Shown here one piece after another: positions 1-6,269 of a stretch of DNA of 7,484 nucleotides. The translations under genes were made by a program, and so were the position numbers. The DNA lies in contig CAMSEX010000060.1 of NCBI GenBank assembly GCA_947057875.1, forward strand, positions 1 to 7,484, read 5' to 3'. Positions within the stretch are counted from its first letter, which is position 1. Every line of letters starts with the position of its first letter. Source of the DNA: an uncultured Clostridium sp. GTDB taxonomy: Bacteria; Bacillota; Clostridia; TANB77; CAG-508. The notes beneath the pieces are model-generated. The model did no database searches. It saw nothing but the letters and a program-made list of their open reading frames with translations, and was not told the origin of the DNA.

Positions 1-1282
1 GGAATTTTGGTTATGATGTTCTCGATTTCTTGGCAGATGTCATTGATTGCGATTTTAGTGCTTCCTGTTTCGATTTTTTTTACATTTCAAGTCATTAAAA
101 AATCGCAAAAATATTTTACTAAACAACAAGAATATTTAGGTCATGTAAATCGGACATATTGAAGAAATGTATGCCAATCATGATTTGGTAAAAGTATTTA
201 ATGGAGAGGAAAAATCTATTGAACAATTTAACGAATGTAATAATACGTTGTATCATTGTGCATGGAAAGCTCAATTCTTGTCTGGTTTAATGCATCCTAT
301 TATGAATTTTATTGCCAATATTGGTTATGTCATTATTTGCATTATGGGGGGAGTTTATGCTAGTCGTGGTACTATAACAGTGGGAAATATTCAAAGTTTT
401 ATTCAATATATGCGACAATTTACGCAACCTATTATGCAACTTGCCAATGTCAGTAATATGATACAATCTATGATTGCGGCGTGTGAGAGAGTTTTTGAAT
501 TCTTGGAAGAGGAAGAAGAAGTGCCAGATACAAACACCCCACAATCTACGAAAGAGATTAAGTGAAATGTAGATTTTGAGCATGTGAAGTTTGGCTATGA
601 GGAAGATAAAATAATTATAAAAGATTTTTCAGCTAAGGTAGAGCAAGGCAAGAAAATTGCAATTGTTGGTCCAACTGGTAGCGGAAAAACGACACTTGTG
701 AAACTTCTAATGCGTTATTATGATATTTGTTCTGGAGAAATTAAAATTGATGGTATTAATATAAAAGATTTCAAGAGAGATGATTTGAGAAGCATTTTTG
801 CAATGGTACTTCAAGACACATGGTGTTTTAATGGAACGATTATGGAGAATATTCGTTATGGAAAATTGGAGGCTACTGATGAAGAAGTAATGAAAGCGGC
901 AAAAGTTGCTCAAGTAGACCATTTTGTGCGAACTTTTCCAGAGGGATATCAAACTATTTTAAAGGAAGATTCGACCAATATTTCACAAGGGCAAAAACAG
1001 CTTTTGACAATTGCAAGAGCATTTTTGGTGGATCCAAAAATATTGATTTTGGATGAAGCAACTTCATCTGTTGATACAAAAACAGAAATGCAAATTCAAA
1101 AGGCAATGGACAATTTGATGAAAGGCAGAACTAGTTTTGTGATTGCACATCGATTGTCAACTGTTAGAGATGCAGATTTGATTTTGGTAATTAATGAAGG
1201 CGATATTATTGAACAAGGAACGCATGAAGAATTATTGAAACTTGGTGGTTTTTATGAGAAATTGTACAATAGCCAGTTTTAA
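1..1282 (+). pseudogene. Multidrug-type ABC exporter (TMD-NBD), 5'-truncated by the window, with frameshift and in-frame stop
   Basis: This is a fused membrane/ATPase subunit of an ABC-type exporter, of the kind that works as a (often hetero-)dimer in the inner membrane. Three pieces read as one protein. Frame 1 covers 1-150 and ends in ...QEYLGHVN. Frame 2 resumes at 152 with GHIEEMYANHDLVKVFNGEE and runs to TGA at 563-565. The same frame continues with NVDFEHVKFGY to TAA at 1280-1282. The base C at 151 behaves as an insertion, and the TGA stands where relatives have Gly (GGA). The NBD is complete: Walker A GPTGSGKT (668-691), Q-loop VLQDTW, signature ISQGQ, Walker B ILILDE with the catalytic Glu, D-loop SSVD, and H-loop IAHR. 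The ISQGQ signature and VLQDTW resemble the catalytically competent subunit of Firmicutes heterodimeric exporters. A partner subunit may lie upstream, outside the window. Intact motifs mean the lesions are recent or are sequence errors. No convincing ribosome-binding site supports restart at 167 or 584. Confidence 0.85.
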
Positions 1283-1365
1283 GATAGGTGTTGAGACTTG
1301 CTAATTGCAGATATTTTGGTTCATATTTTGAAAAGATATGAACTACATTAAAAAAGGAGGAAAAA

Positions 1366-2781
1366 ATGGAAGAAACAAAAATAGAAAATTTAGAACAAAA
1401 AGTTGAAACAAATGAGAACCCATTAGGGACAGAAAAAATTAGCAAATTAATTAAACGATTTGCCATTCCATGTATTATTTCATTGGTGGTAAGTTCGCTC
1501 TATAACATTGTAGACCAAATATTTATTGGGCAAGGCGTTGGTTATTTAGGAAATGCGGCAACTAATATTGTATTTCCGTTTACTGTAATAACACTTGCTT
1601 TCTCGCTAATGATAGGCGATGGAGCATCAAGCTACTTGAGTTTGAGTTTGGGAAAAAATGATAAAGAAAGTGCTACAAAAGGAATTGGAAATGCAATTGT
1701 AATTTCTGTGATTTTAGGAATTTTGTTTTTGATTATTGGTTTTCTATTTCAAGATGGTTTGCTAAAATTATTTGGCGTAACAGAAAGCTCATATGAATAT
1801 GCCAAACAATATATGACTTATATTGTGATTGGAATGCCATTTTTTATTGTAACGAATGCACTAAATTCTATTATTAGGGCAGATGGTTCGCCACAATATG
1901 CAATGGCGACAGTATTAGTTGGAGCTATTTTAAATCTTATTTTAGATCCAATTGCGATATTTGTACTTCATATGGGAGTCAAGGGAGCTGCAATAGCAAC
2001 AGTAGTTGGGCAAGTGATATCAGGGATTGTTTCAATCTTGTACATCAAAAAATTTAAGTCAATTGCATTGACTAAGGAAAGTATGAAACTAGCATTTAAA
2101 ACGATTAAAAAGATTTGTAGTTTAGGGATTTCAAGCTTTATTACACAAGTTGCAGTAACTATTGTTATTATTGTAATAAATCAGATGCTGACTAAATATG
2201 GAGCTGACTCAAAATATGGAAGTGATATTCCATTATCGGCTTTAGGAATTGTAATGAAAGTTAGTCAAATTGTGAATGCAATTGTAATTGGACTAGCAGC
2301 TGGTGCGCAACCAATTATTGGTTTTAATTATGGAGCACAAAAATATGAACGTGTATTAAAAACTTATGGATTTGCGATTAAAGTTGCTTTGATCATTACT
2401 GTAATTGGAACTGTGATTTTTCAGTTATTTCCGCAAGTTATTATTAATTTATTTGGGCAAGAGAATGAGTTGTATAATGAATTTGCGAAAATGTCATTCC
2501 GAATATTTTTGATGTTTTTAATGTTTAATTCTTTTCAAATTACATCTGGTATCTTTTTCCAAGCTATTGGAAATCCAGTAAAAGCAGCTGTTTTGTCATT
2601 GTCCCGCCAGATAGGATTTTTGGTTCCAGCGCTTTTGATTTTGCCACGCTTTTTTGGTGTTCAAGGTGTTTTATATGCTGGTCCCACAGCAGACTGCTTA
2701 GCCTTTATTTTGGCTGTGACTTTTGCTGTTAGAGAAATGAAAAAGTTAAAAAATATGAGTAAAGAAGTGGAGGTAAATTAA
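1366..2781 (+). CDS. MATE-family multidrug/cation antiporter (MepA-like)
   Basis: This is an inner-membrane efflux pump of the multidrug and toxic compound extrusion family, which exports cationic drugs or metabolites using a Na+ or H+ gradient. The protein is 471 aa, normal for the family, and has about twelve hydrophobic segments. Residues 1-18 are a hydrophilic extension, followed by the typical opening LGTEKISKLIKRFAIP and YNIVDQIFIGQGVG. Other family marks are RADGSPQYAM at 171-180, LNLILDP at 189-195, GVKGAAIATVVGQ just after residue 200, and AAGAQPIIGFNYGAQ at 311-325 in the second half. The pattern is closest to the MepA-like branch. The start is set by AGGAGG at 1355-1360, five bases before ATG. 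No clear promoter is seen in the 83 bases after the broken ABC gene, so read-through from upstream is possible. It lies one base before the cytidylate-kinase-like gene. Substrate is unknown. Confidence 0.93.
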   Translation: MEETKIENLEQKVETNENPLGTEKISKLIKRFAIPCIISLVVSSLYNIVDQIFIGQGVGYLGNAATNIVFPFTVITLAFSLMIGDGASSYLSLSLGKNDKESATKGIGNAIVISVILGILFLIIGFLFQDGLLKLFGVTESSYEYAKQYMTYIVIGMPFFIVTNALNSIIRADGSPQYAMATVLVGAILNLILDPIAIFVLHMGVKGAAIATVVGQVISGIVSILYIKKFKSIALTKESMKLAFKTIKKICSLGISSFITQVAVTIVIIVINQMLTKYGADSKYGSDIPLSALGIVMKVSQIVNAIVIGLAAGAQPIIGFNYGAQKYERVLKTYGFAIKVALIITVIGTVIFQLFPQVIINLFGQENELYNEFAKMSFRIFLMFLMFNSFQITSGIFFQAIGNPVKAAVLSLSRQIGFLVPALLILPRFFGVQGVLYAGPTADCLAFILAVTFAVREMKKLKNMSKEVEVN

Positions 2782-2782
2782 A

Positions 2783-3400
2783 ATGATAATAACAATTGGT
2801 AGAGAATTTGGAAGTGGTGGAAAATATATTGGAGAAAGATTGGCTGAAGAATTAGGAATGAAATTTTATGATGCAGAGTTAATTGCAAGAGTTTCGAGAG
2901 AGCGAAATATTGATATTCGTACTTTGAATGAAAATGATGAAAAGCATAAAAAAAGTTTTTGGTATACGCTTGCCATGGCTTCTATGTCGATGTATGATTC
3001 AGTCAATTCCCTAACAGAACTTCCAGAAGATGACAAAGTATTTATTGAGCAATCAAAAGTGATTGAGGAAATTGCTGATGAAGACAATAGTGTGATTATT
3101 GGAAGATGTTCAAATGTTATTTTAAAAAATAGAAAAAATGCGATTCATGTTTTTGTGTATGCACAAGATGAGAAGTTTAAGATGGAAAGAAAAGTGGAAT
3201 TTGCAGGCTTAGATGAGAAAAAGGCTTTGAAATTAATGAGAAAAAAAGATAAAGAAAGAGCTGCTTATTACAACTACTACACCAATAAAGTTTGGGGAGC
3301 AAGAGATAGTTATGATTTATTGGTGGATTCTTCTAAATTGGGAATTGAAAATACGATCAAATTGATAAAAGAATTTATTTTAATGAAAAAACAAGCATGA
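2783..3400 (+). CDS. Cytidylate kinase-like family P-loop protein
   Basis: This cytosolic P-loop protein of 205 aa resembles the cytidylate-kinase-like family, which is distinct from housekeeping Cmk. It opens with MIITIGREFGSGG, where the GREFGSGGK stretch (residues 6-14) is the family's phosphate-binding loop. It continues with KYIGERLAEELGMKFYD, then SVIIGRCSN (103-111), where relatives usually have GRG or GRC. A charged lid-like segment, RKKDKERAAYYNYYT (153-167), supplies Arg/Lys residues. The C-terminus has YDLLVDSSKLGIENT (177-191), typical of the fold. Nucleotide kinase activity is plausible from the fold, but the substrate is unproven. GGAGG at 2769-2773 lies within the end of the MATE gene, nine bases before ATG, so the two genes are almost certainly co-transcribed and probably translationally coupled. 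It ends in TGA. No GC-rich terminator hairpin follows. Confidence 0.85.
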   Translation: MIITIGREFGSGGKYIGERLAEELGMKFYDAELIARVSRERNIDIRTLNENDEKHKKSFWYTLAMASMSMYDSVNSLTELPEDDKVFIEQSKVIEEIADEDNSVIIGRCSNVILKNRKNAIHVFVYAQDEKFKMERKVEFAGLDEKKALKLMRKKDKERAAYYNYYTNKVWGARDSYDLLVDSSKLGIENTIKLIKEFILMKKQA

Positions 3401-3444
3401 TTTATTTACATAAAAAATTTTTTGAAGATTTTTTTGAAAAAGTA

Positions 3445-3473
3445 TAGACAAAAATGTAAACTTGTATTACAAT
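3445..3473 (+). promoter_or_regulatory. Sigma-A-type promoter for the secreted repeat protein
   Basis: A -35 box TAGACA (3445-3450) and a -10 box TACAAT (3468-3473) are separated by 17 bases, each one mismatch from consensus. Transcription would start near 3480, giving a leader of about 108 nt before the ATG at 3588. Position directly after the cytidylate-kinase-like gene suggests the repeat-protein gene is transcribed on its own. Inferred from sequence only. Confidence 0.7.
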
Positions 3474-3503
3474 ATTCACATAACAAAATATTTTTGGTAA
3501 ATT

Positions 3504-3577
3504 TTGGAAGAAAGGAGGGGGCCTATATTTAGCGAGATTACTATAAAAATGTATTTTGTTAGGTTAAAATAGGAGGT
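3504..3577 (+). promoter_or_regulatory. Leader with orphan ribosome-binding site and possible SD-sequestering pairing
   Basis: The leader holds a strong Shine-Dalgarno-like run AAAGGAGG (3511-3518) with no ATG, GTG or TTG at proper spacing after it. A short open frame does run through here to TAG at 3570-3572. It can be read from TTG at 3504, from ATA at 3525 just after the orphan site, or from ATG at 3549 (MYFVRLK). Its stop overlaps the true ribosome-binding site AGGAGGT (3571-3577) of the main gene. CCTAT (3522-3526) is complementary to ATAGG (3569-3573) and could pair with part of that site. Leader peptide, riboregulation or a decayed gene start are all possible. None is established. Confidence 0.3.
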
Positions 3578-3587
3578 AAGAAAGAAA

Positions 3588-3665
3588 ATGAATTCAAAAA
3601 AATCAATAAAAATTTTTTTAATGTTAGTATTTTTTGTAATGATACATATGGTATCAAGCAATGCT
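3588..3665 (+). other. Signal peptide of the repeat protein
   Basis: Residues 1-26 have a Lys-rich n-region (K4, K5, K8), a hydrophobic core IFLMLVFFVMI, and a polar c-region ending in S-N-A before SVEQF, which fits signal peptidase I. No lipobox cysteine is present, so it is not a lipoprotein signal. Confidence 0.85.
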
Positions 3666-6083
3666 AGCGTAGAACAATTCACTTACAATAGTGGATTTTA
3701 TACGTATGCTTATGGAGACTTAAACGCTGCATTTGGAGATAATGATGCTGCTTTAAGAAACCATTTTGTAAATTATGGAATTGGAGAAGGTAGACAAGGA
3801 TCAATTTATTTTGATGTGAAATATTATTTGGAGAGTAACCCAGACTTAATTGCTGCATTTGGAGGAAAAAATTATGCAGCAGCTTATAATCATTTTATCC
3901 ATTATGGATATAAAGAAGGAAGAGTGGGAGCTCCAATTTTTGATGTAAAATTTTATTTAGAGAATAACCCTGATCTTGTTGCAGCATTTGGTGCAGATAA
4001 CTATGATGCAGCTTATAATCACTTTGTTTATTATGGAATGGAAGAAGGAAGAGCTTCATCAAAAGTGTTTGATGTCAACCATTATTTAGCCAATAATGGA
4101 GATGTGGCAGCAGCATTTGGTGCCAAAAACTATGGAGCAGCTTATAATCATTATGCTACACATGGTATGAAAGAAGGAAGAAAAGCTACGATAACAGACC
4201 ATGTATATGGAAAAGAAGTAATCAAAGAAGCGACTTGTACAGAAAATGGTTCTATTGCAAAAGCTTGTAAAGTTTGCGGACATGTAGAAATGACAGAGAC
4301 AGAAAAAGTAGGACATAAAATCAAAGAAGGCGAAGAGCCAGAAGTTGTTCAAGAAGGTTCTTGTGAACAAGAGGAAATTGTAGAATATGAATGCGATGTT
4401 TGTGGCGAAAAAGTTAGGGATATTACTCCAGCTTTAGACCATGACTGGGTATATGAAGCACAAAAAACAGCTCCATCTTGTGATAAAGAAGGAGAAGAAT
4501 TATATTCTTGCTCAAGATGTGACAAAACAAAAATAGAGACAATTGAGAAATTAGGACATAATTATGTGAAAGATACTTCAGCAGGTGCCATTAATCAAGA
4601 AGCAACTTGTTCAACAGAAGGATATACTACAACAAGATGTACACGTTGTGGAGATATTCAAACTGAAAAAATACCAGCAACAGGTAAACACGAATTTGAT
4701 GATACAAAACCAGTTGTTGTATCAAAAGTTCCGACATGTACTGAAAATGGAACTGTGACATATACTTGTAAAAATTGTGGAAAAGAGCAAAAAAATGAAG
4801 TTATTCCAGCAGCTCATGTTTGGGATGATGCGAACCCAACAGTCATTACTACAGTTACTTGCTTAGAAGATGGAAAATCAAAAGTTGCATGTAAAAGATG
4901 TAGTGAAACAAAAGAAGTGACAGTAAAAGCTGAGGGACATAAATTTGCAGAAACAGCAACTCCTGCAACTTGCCAAACAGAAGGGGAACTAACTAAAACA
5001 TGTTCTGTTTGTAACAAAATAGAAAAAACAACACTTTCAAAAACAGCTCATGACTGGAAAATTGCAAATCCAGCAACAGATATTCTAGCAGGAACAAAAT
5101 GTGGAGAAAAAGCAGATGTTAAATTCACATGTGCAACAGCTGGTTGTGGCGAAACAAAAACAGAAAATATGACTGTAACTCATGATATGTGGGGAAATGG
5201 AACTCAAATTGCAACAGGAACTTATGCAGATGGAGACACTTATACAATAACTGGATGTGCCAATCCAAAATGTGATGCTAGAACAGAAACACGTACTTGT
5301 ACAGACACAGAAGAATTAACAGTAGTAAGTCATGACCAATCAAATGCAATCGTAAATAAAATGTGCAAAAATTGTGGTAAAATTGAAAGAAATATAAAAA
5401 GAGCAGTTAAAGCAGAAGATCATAAAAATATAGAAGGTAAAGTAACAACAGAAGCAACTTGTCATGCTGAAGGTGTTATTAGCTATTCTTGTAAAGACTG
5501 TGGTGCAAGTGTAGCAGCTCCAGCTGATGCTCCAGTTAGTACACCAAAAGATTATACAAAACACATTTTGTTAAAAGATGATACTGCAATTAGTACAGAG
5601 GCAACTTGTAAGGCAGAAGGAGAGAATCACTATAAATGTACAGTTTGTAACACAACTGCAGTTGAAAAAACACCAATCAATAAAACAGTTGATGCTACAA
5701 AACCTCATGATGATGCAGTAAATAGCAACCACAAAAATTGGACTGAAACCGCTAGTGAAGATGCAACATGTGCAGAGGATGGTTATAAAGAGTATACTTG
5801 TGATGACTGTGGTGCAGTTGTAAGAGAAATAACTGATGTAAAAGATTTAAGTGCTGGACATCAATGGAATGTTGGTGCTTATGAAATCAAAGAAGGTGCA
5901 GATAAAGGAAAATATCGTATTACAATTTATTGTCCAGTATGTGATAGAACCCATGAAACAGATACAGTAAGTGCTGCAGTTTTAGCAACAGAAGATGAAG
6001 TAAAAGCATTTATTGCAGATTTTAAGATAGATGATTATATGACAACTTCTGATTATACAGATTATGTGGCAACACTAAAATAG
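3588..6083 (+). CDS. Secreted repeat protein with FDV-YL repeats and tandem Cys/His modules
   Basis: This is a predicted exported protein of 831 aa. I do not recognise a named family for the whole protein. Residues 1-26 form a signal peptide: a basic start MNSKKSIK, a hydrophobic core, and likely cleavage after SNA-26. Residues 31-203 contain four repeats of about 43 aa, with the pattern FDV-x-x-YL-x-x-N-x-D...AAFG...AAYNH...GM-x-EGR. Residues 205-790 contain about 14 Cys/His units holding all 40 cysteines of the protein. The C-terminal 40 residues are acidic and Tyr-rich. No LPXTG sorting signal, second membrane span or catalytic domain is visible, so it is probably secreted or held at the surface through its repeats. 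AGGAGGT (3571-3577) sets the ATG, and KK/hydrophobic residues follow directly. It has its own promoter and an intrinsic terminator. The rhamnose genes downstream fit a cell-surface setting. A structural, adhesive or metal-binding role is inference; similar CTExG...Y-x-C-x-x-CG repeats occur in secreted proteins of gut Clostridia. Confidence 0.9.
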   Translation: MNSKKSIKIFLMLVFFVMIHMVSSNASVEQFTYNSGFYTYAYGDLNAAFGDNDAALRNHFVNYGIGEGRQGSIYFDVKYYLESNPDLIAAFGGKNYAAAYNHFIHYGYKEGRVGAPIFDVKFYLENNPDLVAAFGADNYDAAYNHFVYYGMEEGRASSKVFDVNHYLANNGDVAAAFGAKNYGAAYNHYATHGMKEGRKATITDHVYGKEVIKEATCTENGSIAKACKVCGHVEMTETEKVGHKIKEGEEPEVVQEGSCEQEEIVEYECDVCGEKVRDITPALDHDWVYEAQKTAPSCDKEGEELYSCSRCDKTKIETIEKLGHNYVKDTSAGAINQEATCSTEGYTTTRCTRCGDIQTEKIPATGKHEFDDTKPVVVSKVPTCTENGTVTYTCKNCGKEQKNEVIPAAHVWDDANPTVITTVTCLEDGKSKVACKRCSETKEVTVKAEGHKFAETATPATCQTEGELTKTCSVCNKIEKTTLSKTAHDWKIANPATDILAGTKCGEKADVKFTCATAGCGETKTENMTVTHDMWGNGTQIATGTYADGDTYTITGCANPKCDARTETRTCTDTEELTVVSHDQSNAIVNKMCKNCGKIERNIKRAVKAEDHKNIEGKVTTEATCHAEGVISYSCKDCGASVAAPADAPVSTPKDYTKHILLKDDTAISTEATCKAEGENHYKCTVCNTTAVEKTPINKTVDATKPHDDAVNSNHKNWTETASEDATCAEDGYKEYTCDDCGAVVREITDVKDLSAGHQWNVGAYEIKEGADKGKYRITIYCPVCDRTHETDTVSAAVLATEDEVKAFIADFKIDDYMTTSDYTDYVATLK
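3678..4196 (+). repeat. Four tandem ~43-aa (129-bp) FDV-YL repeats
   Basis: These are coding tandem repeats. Units begin at about residue 31 and at F75, F118 and F161, the last three at an exact 43-residue (129-base) period. Conserved positions include FDV, YL, N-x-D, AAFG, AAYNH, the YG or HG pair, and EGR. Unit 1 is the most diverged and has lost the FDV opening and one residue near DNDAAL. Units 2-4 also share DNA identity, for example GCAGCTTATAATCA, which points to duplication within the gene. Repeats of this type occur in secreted bacterial proteins; I know of no firm function. Confidence 0.9.
4200..5957 (+). repeat. About 14 tandem Cys/His units, C-x9-C-x2-C
   Basis: These are coding repeats of about 30-51 aa. 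Each starts with His (H205, 243, 285, 324, 368, 410, 451, 488, 532, 582, 612, 659, 707, 758), and most then show ATC-T-E-x-G, Y-x-C-x-x-CG and a short linker. Eleven units (1-8 and 11-13) keep exactly nine residues between the first Cys and the Cys pair. Examples are C217/C227/C230, C298/C308/C311 and C728/C738/C741. Unit 8 has C-x4-C in place of C-x2-C. Units 9, 10 and 14 lack the first Cys. Three Cys plus one His per unit would suit a small zinc-ribbon-like site. Disulfides are an alternative outside the cell. DNA identity between units is low, so this is an old repeat. Confidence 0.88.
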
Positions 6084-6105
6084 TTTTTGAGTGAAATCAA
6101 AATAG

Positions 6106-6136
6106 TGCAAGGTTAAATTTCTAACCTTGCATTTTT
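6106..6136 (+). terminator. Rho-independent terminator after the repeat-protein gene
   Basis: This is a perfect 10-bp stem, TGCAAGGTTA (6106-6115) with TAACCTTGCA (6122-6131), closing a six-base loop and followed directly by TTTTT (6132-6136). It lies 22 bases after the stop codon and ends the repeat-protein transcript before the rhamnose operon promoter. Confidence 0.93.
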
Positions 6137-6207
6137 GCGCTTTAAAGAAGTTTTCTAAGTTCTTTTGTGAAAATTGTGTGTAAATTGTATTTTATCTGTA
6201 AAAAACT

Positions 6208-6235
6208 TTGACAAATTGGTTTGGTGTGATATAAT
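6208..6235 (+). promoter_or_regulatory. Strong extended -10 sigma-A-type promoter of the rml operon
   Basis: A consensus -35 TTGACA (6208-6213), a 16-base spacer and a consensus -10 TATAAT (6230-6235) are present, with the TG extension at 6227-6228 (TGaTATAAT). The expected transcription start is near 6241-6243, giving a leader of about 28 nt. This rules out translation starts upstream of about 6242 in this frame. Such a full match suggests high constitutive expression; no operator-like inverted repeat was noticed around it. Confidence 0.9.
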
Positions 6236-6259
6236 AGCTATGTCGAAATTAAATCGTAT

Positions 6260-6264
6260 GGAGG
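6260..6264 (+). promoter_or_regulatory. Ribosome-binding site that fixes the rmlD start
   Basis: GGAGG is five bases before ATG at 6270. In-frame ATGs at 6240 and 6258 are disfavoured: the first lies at or before the transcription start, and the second overlaps this site and has none of its own. Confidence 0.8.
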
Positions 6265-6269
6265 ATATT

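Noticed and set aside
142..170. Programmed +1 frameshift at AAT-CGG
   Set aside because: CGG may be rare in such an AT-rich genome, but there is no recognised slippery or stop-coupled motif like that of prfB, and a second nonsense lesion follows downstream.
563..565. TGA read as glycine (alternative code as in SR1/Gracilibacteria)
   Set aside because: It does sit at a Gly position, but the gene at 2783-3400 ends at TGA exactly at its family length, and the gene is also frameshifted at 151. A single lesion is simpler.
584..1282. Stand-alone ATPase starting at GTG 584
   Set aside because: No ribosome-binding site precedes it, and the codons just upstream (NVDFEH) continue the NBD fold, so it is the tail of the broken gene.
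1320..1342. Hairpin TTCATAT...ATATGAA as terminator or regulator before the MATE gene
   Set aside because: The stem is AT-rich with a G-T pair and no T-run follows, so it is too weak to call.
3411..3444. Terminator after the cytidylate-kinase-like gene
   Set aside because: The stretch is A/T runs with direct repeats only; no GC-containing stem is present.
3810..4196. CRISPR-like or non-coding DNA repeats
   Set aside because: The 129-base period stays in frame and encodes a conserved 43-aa unit, with no spacers between copies.
4086..4370. Minus-strand open frames such as this one and 707-952, 4814-5017, 5340-5564
   Set aside because: They lie opposite clearly real genes and their low-complexity, Cys/Phe/Ser-rich products reflect the complement of AT-rich coding DNA.
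6174..6269. Longer rmlD starting at 6174
   Set aside because: The added region contains the promoter itself and encodes nothing like the RmlD N-terminus.
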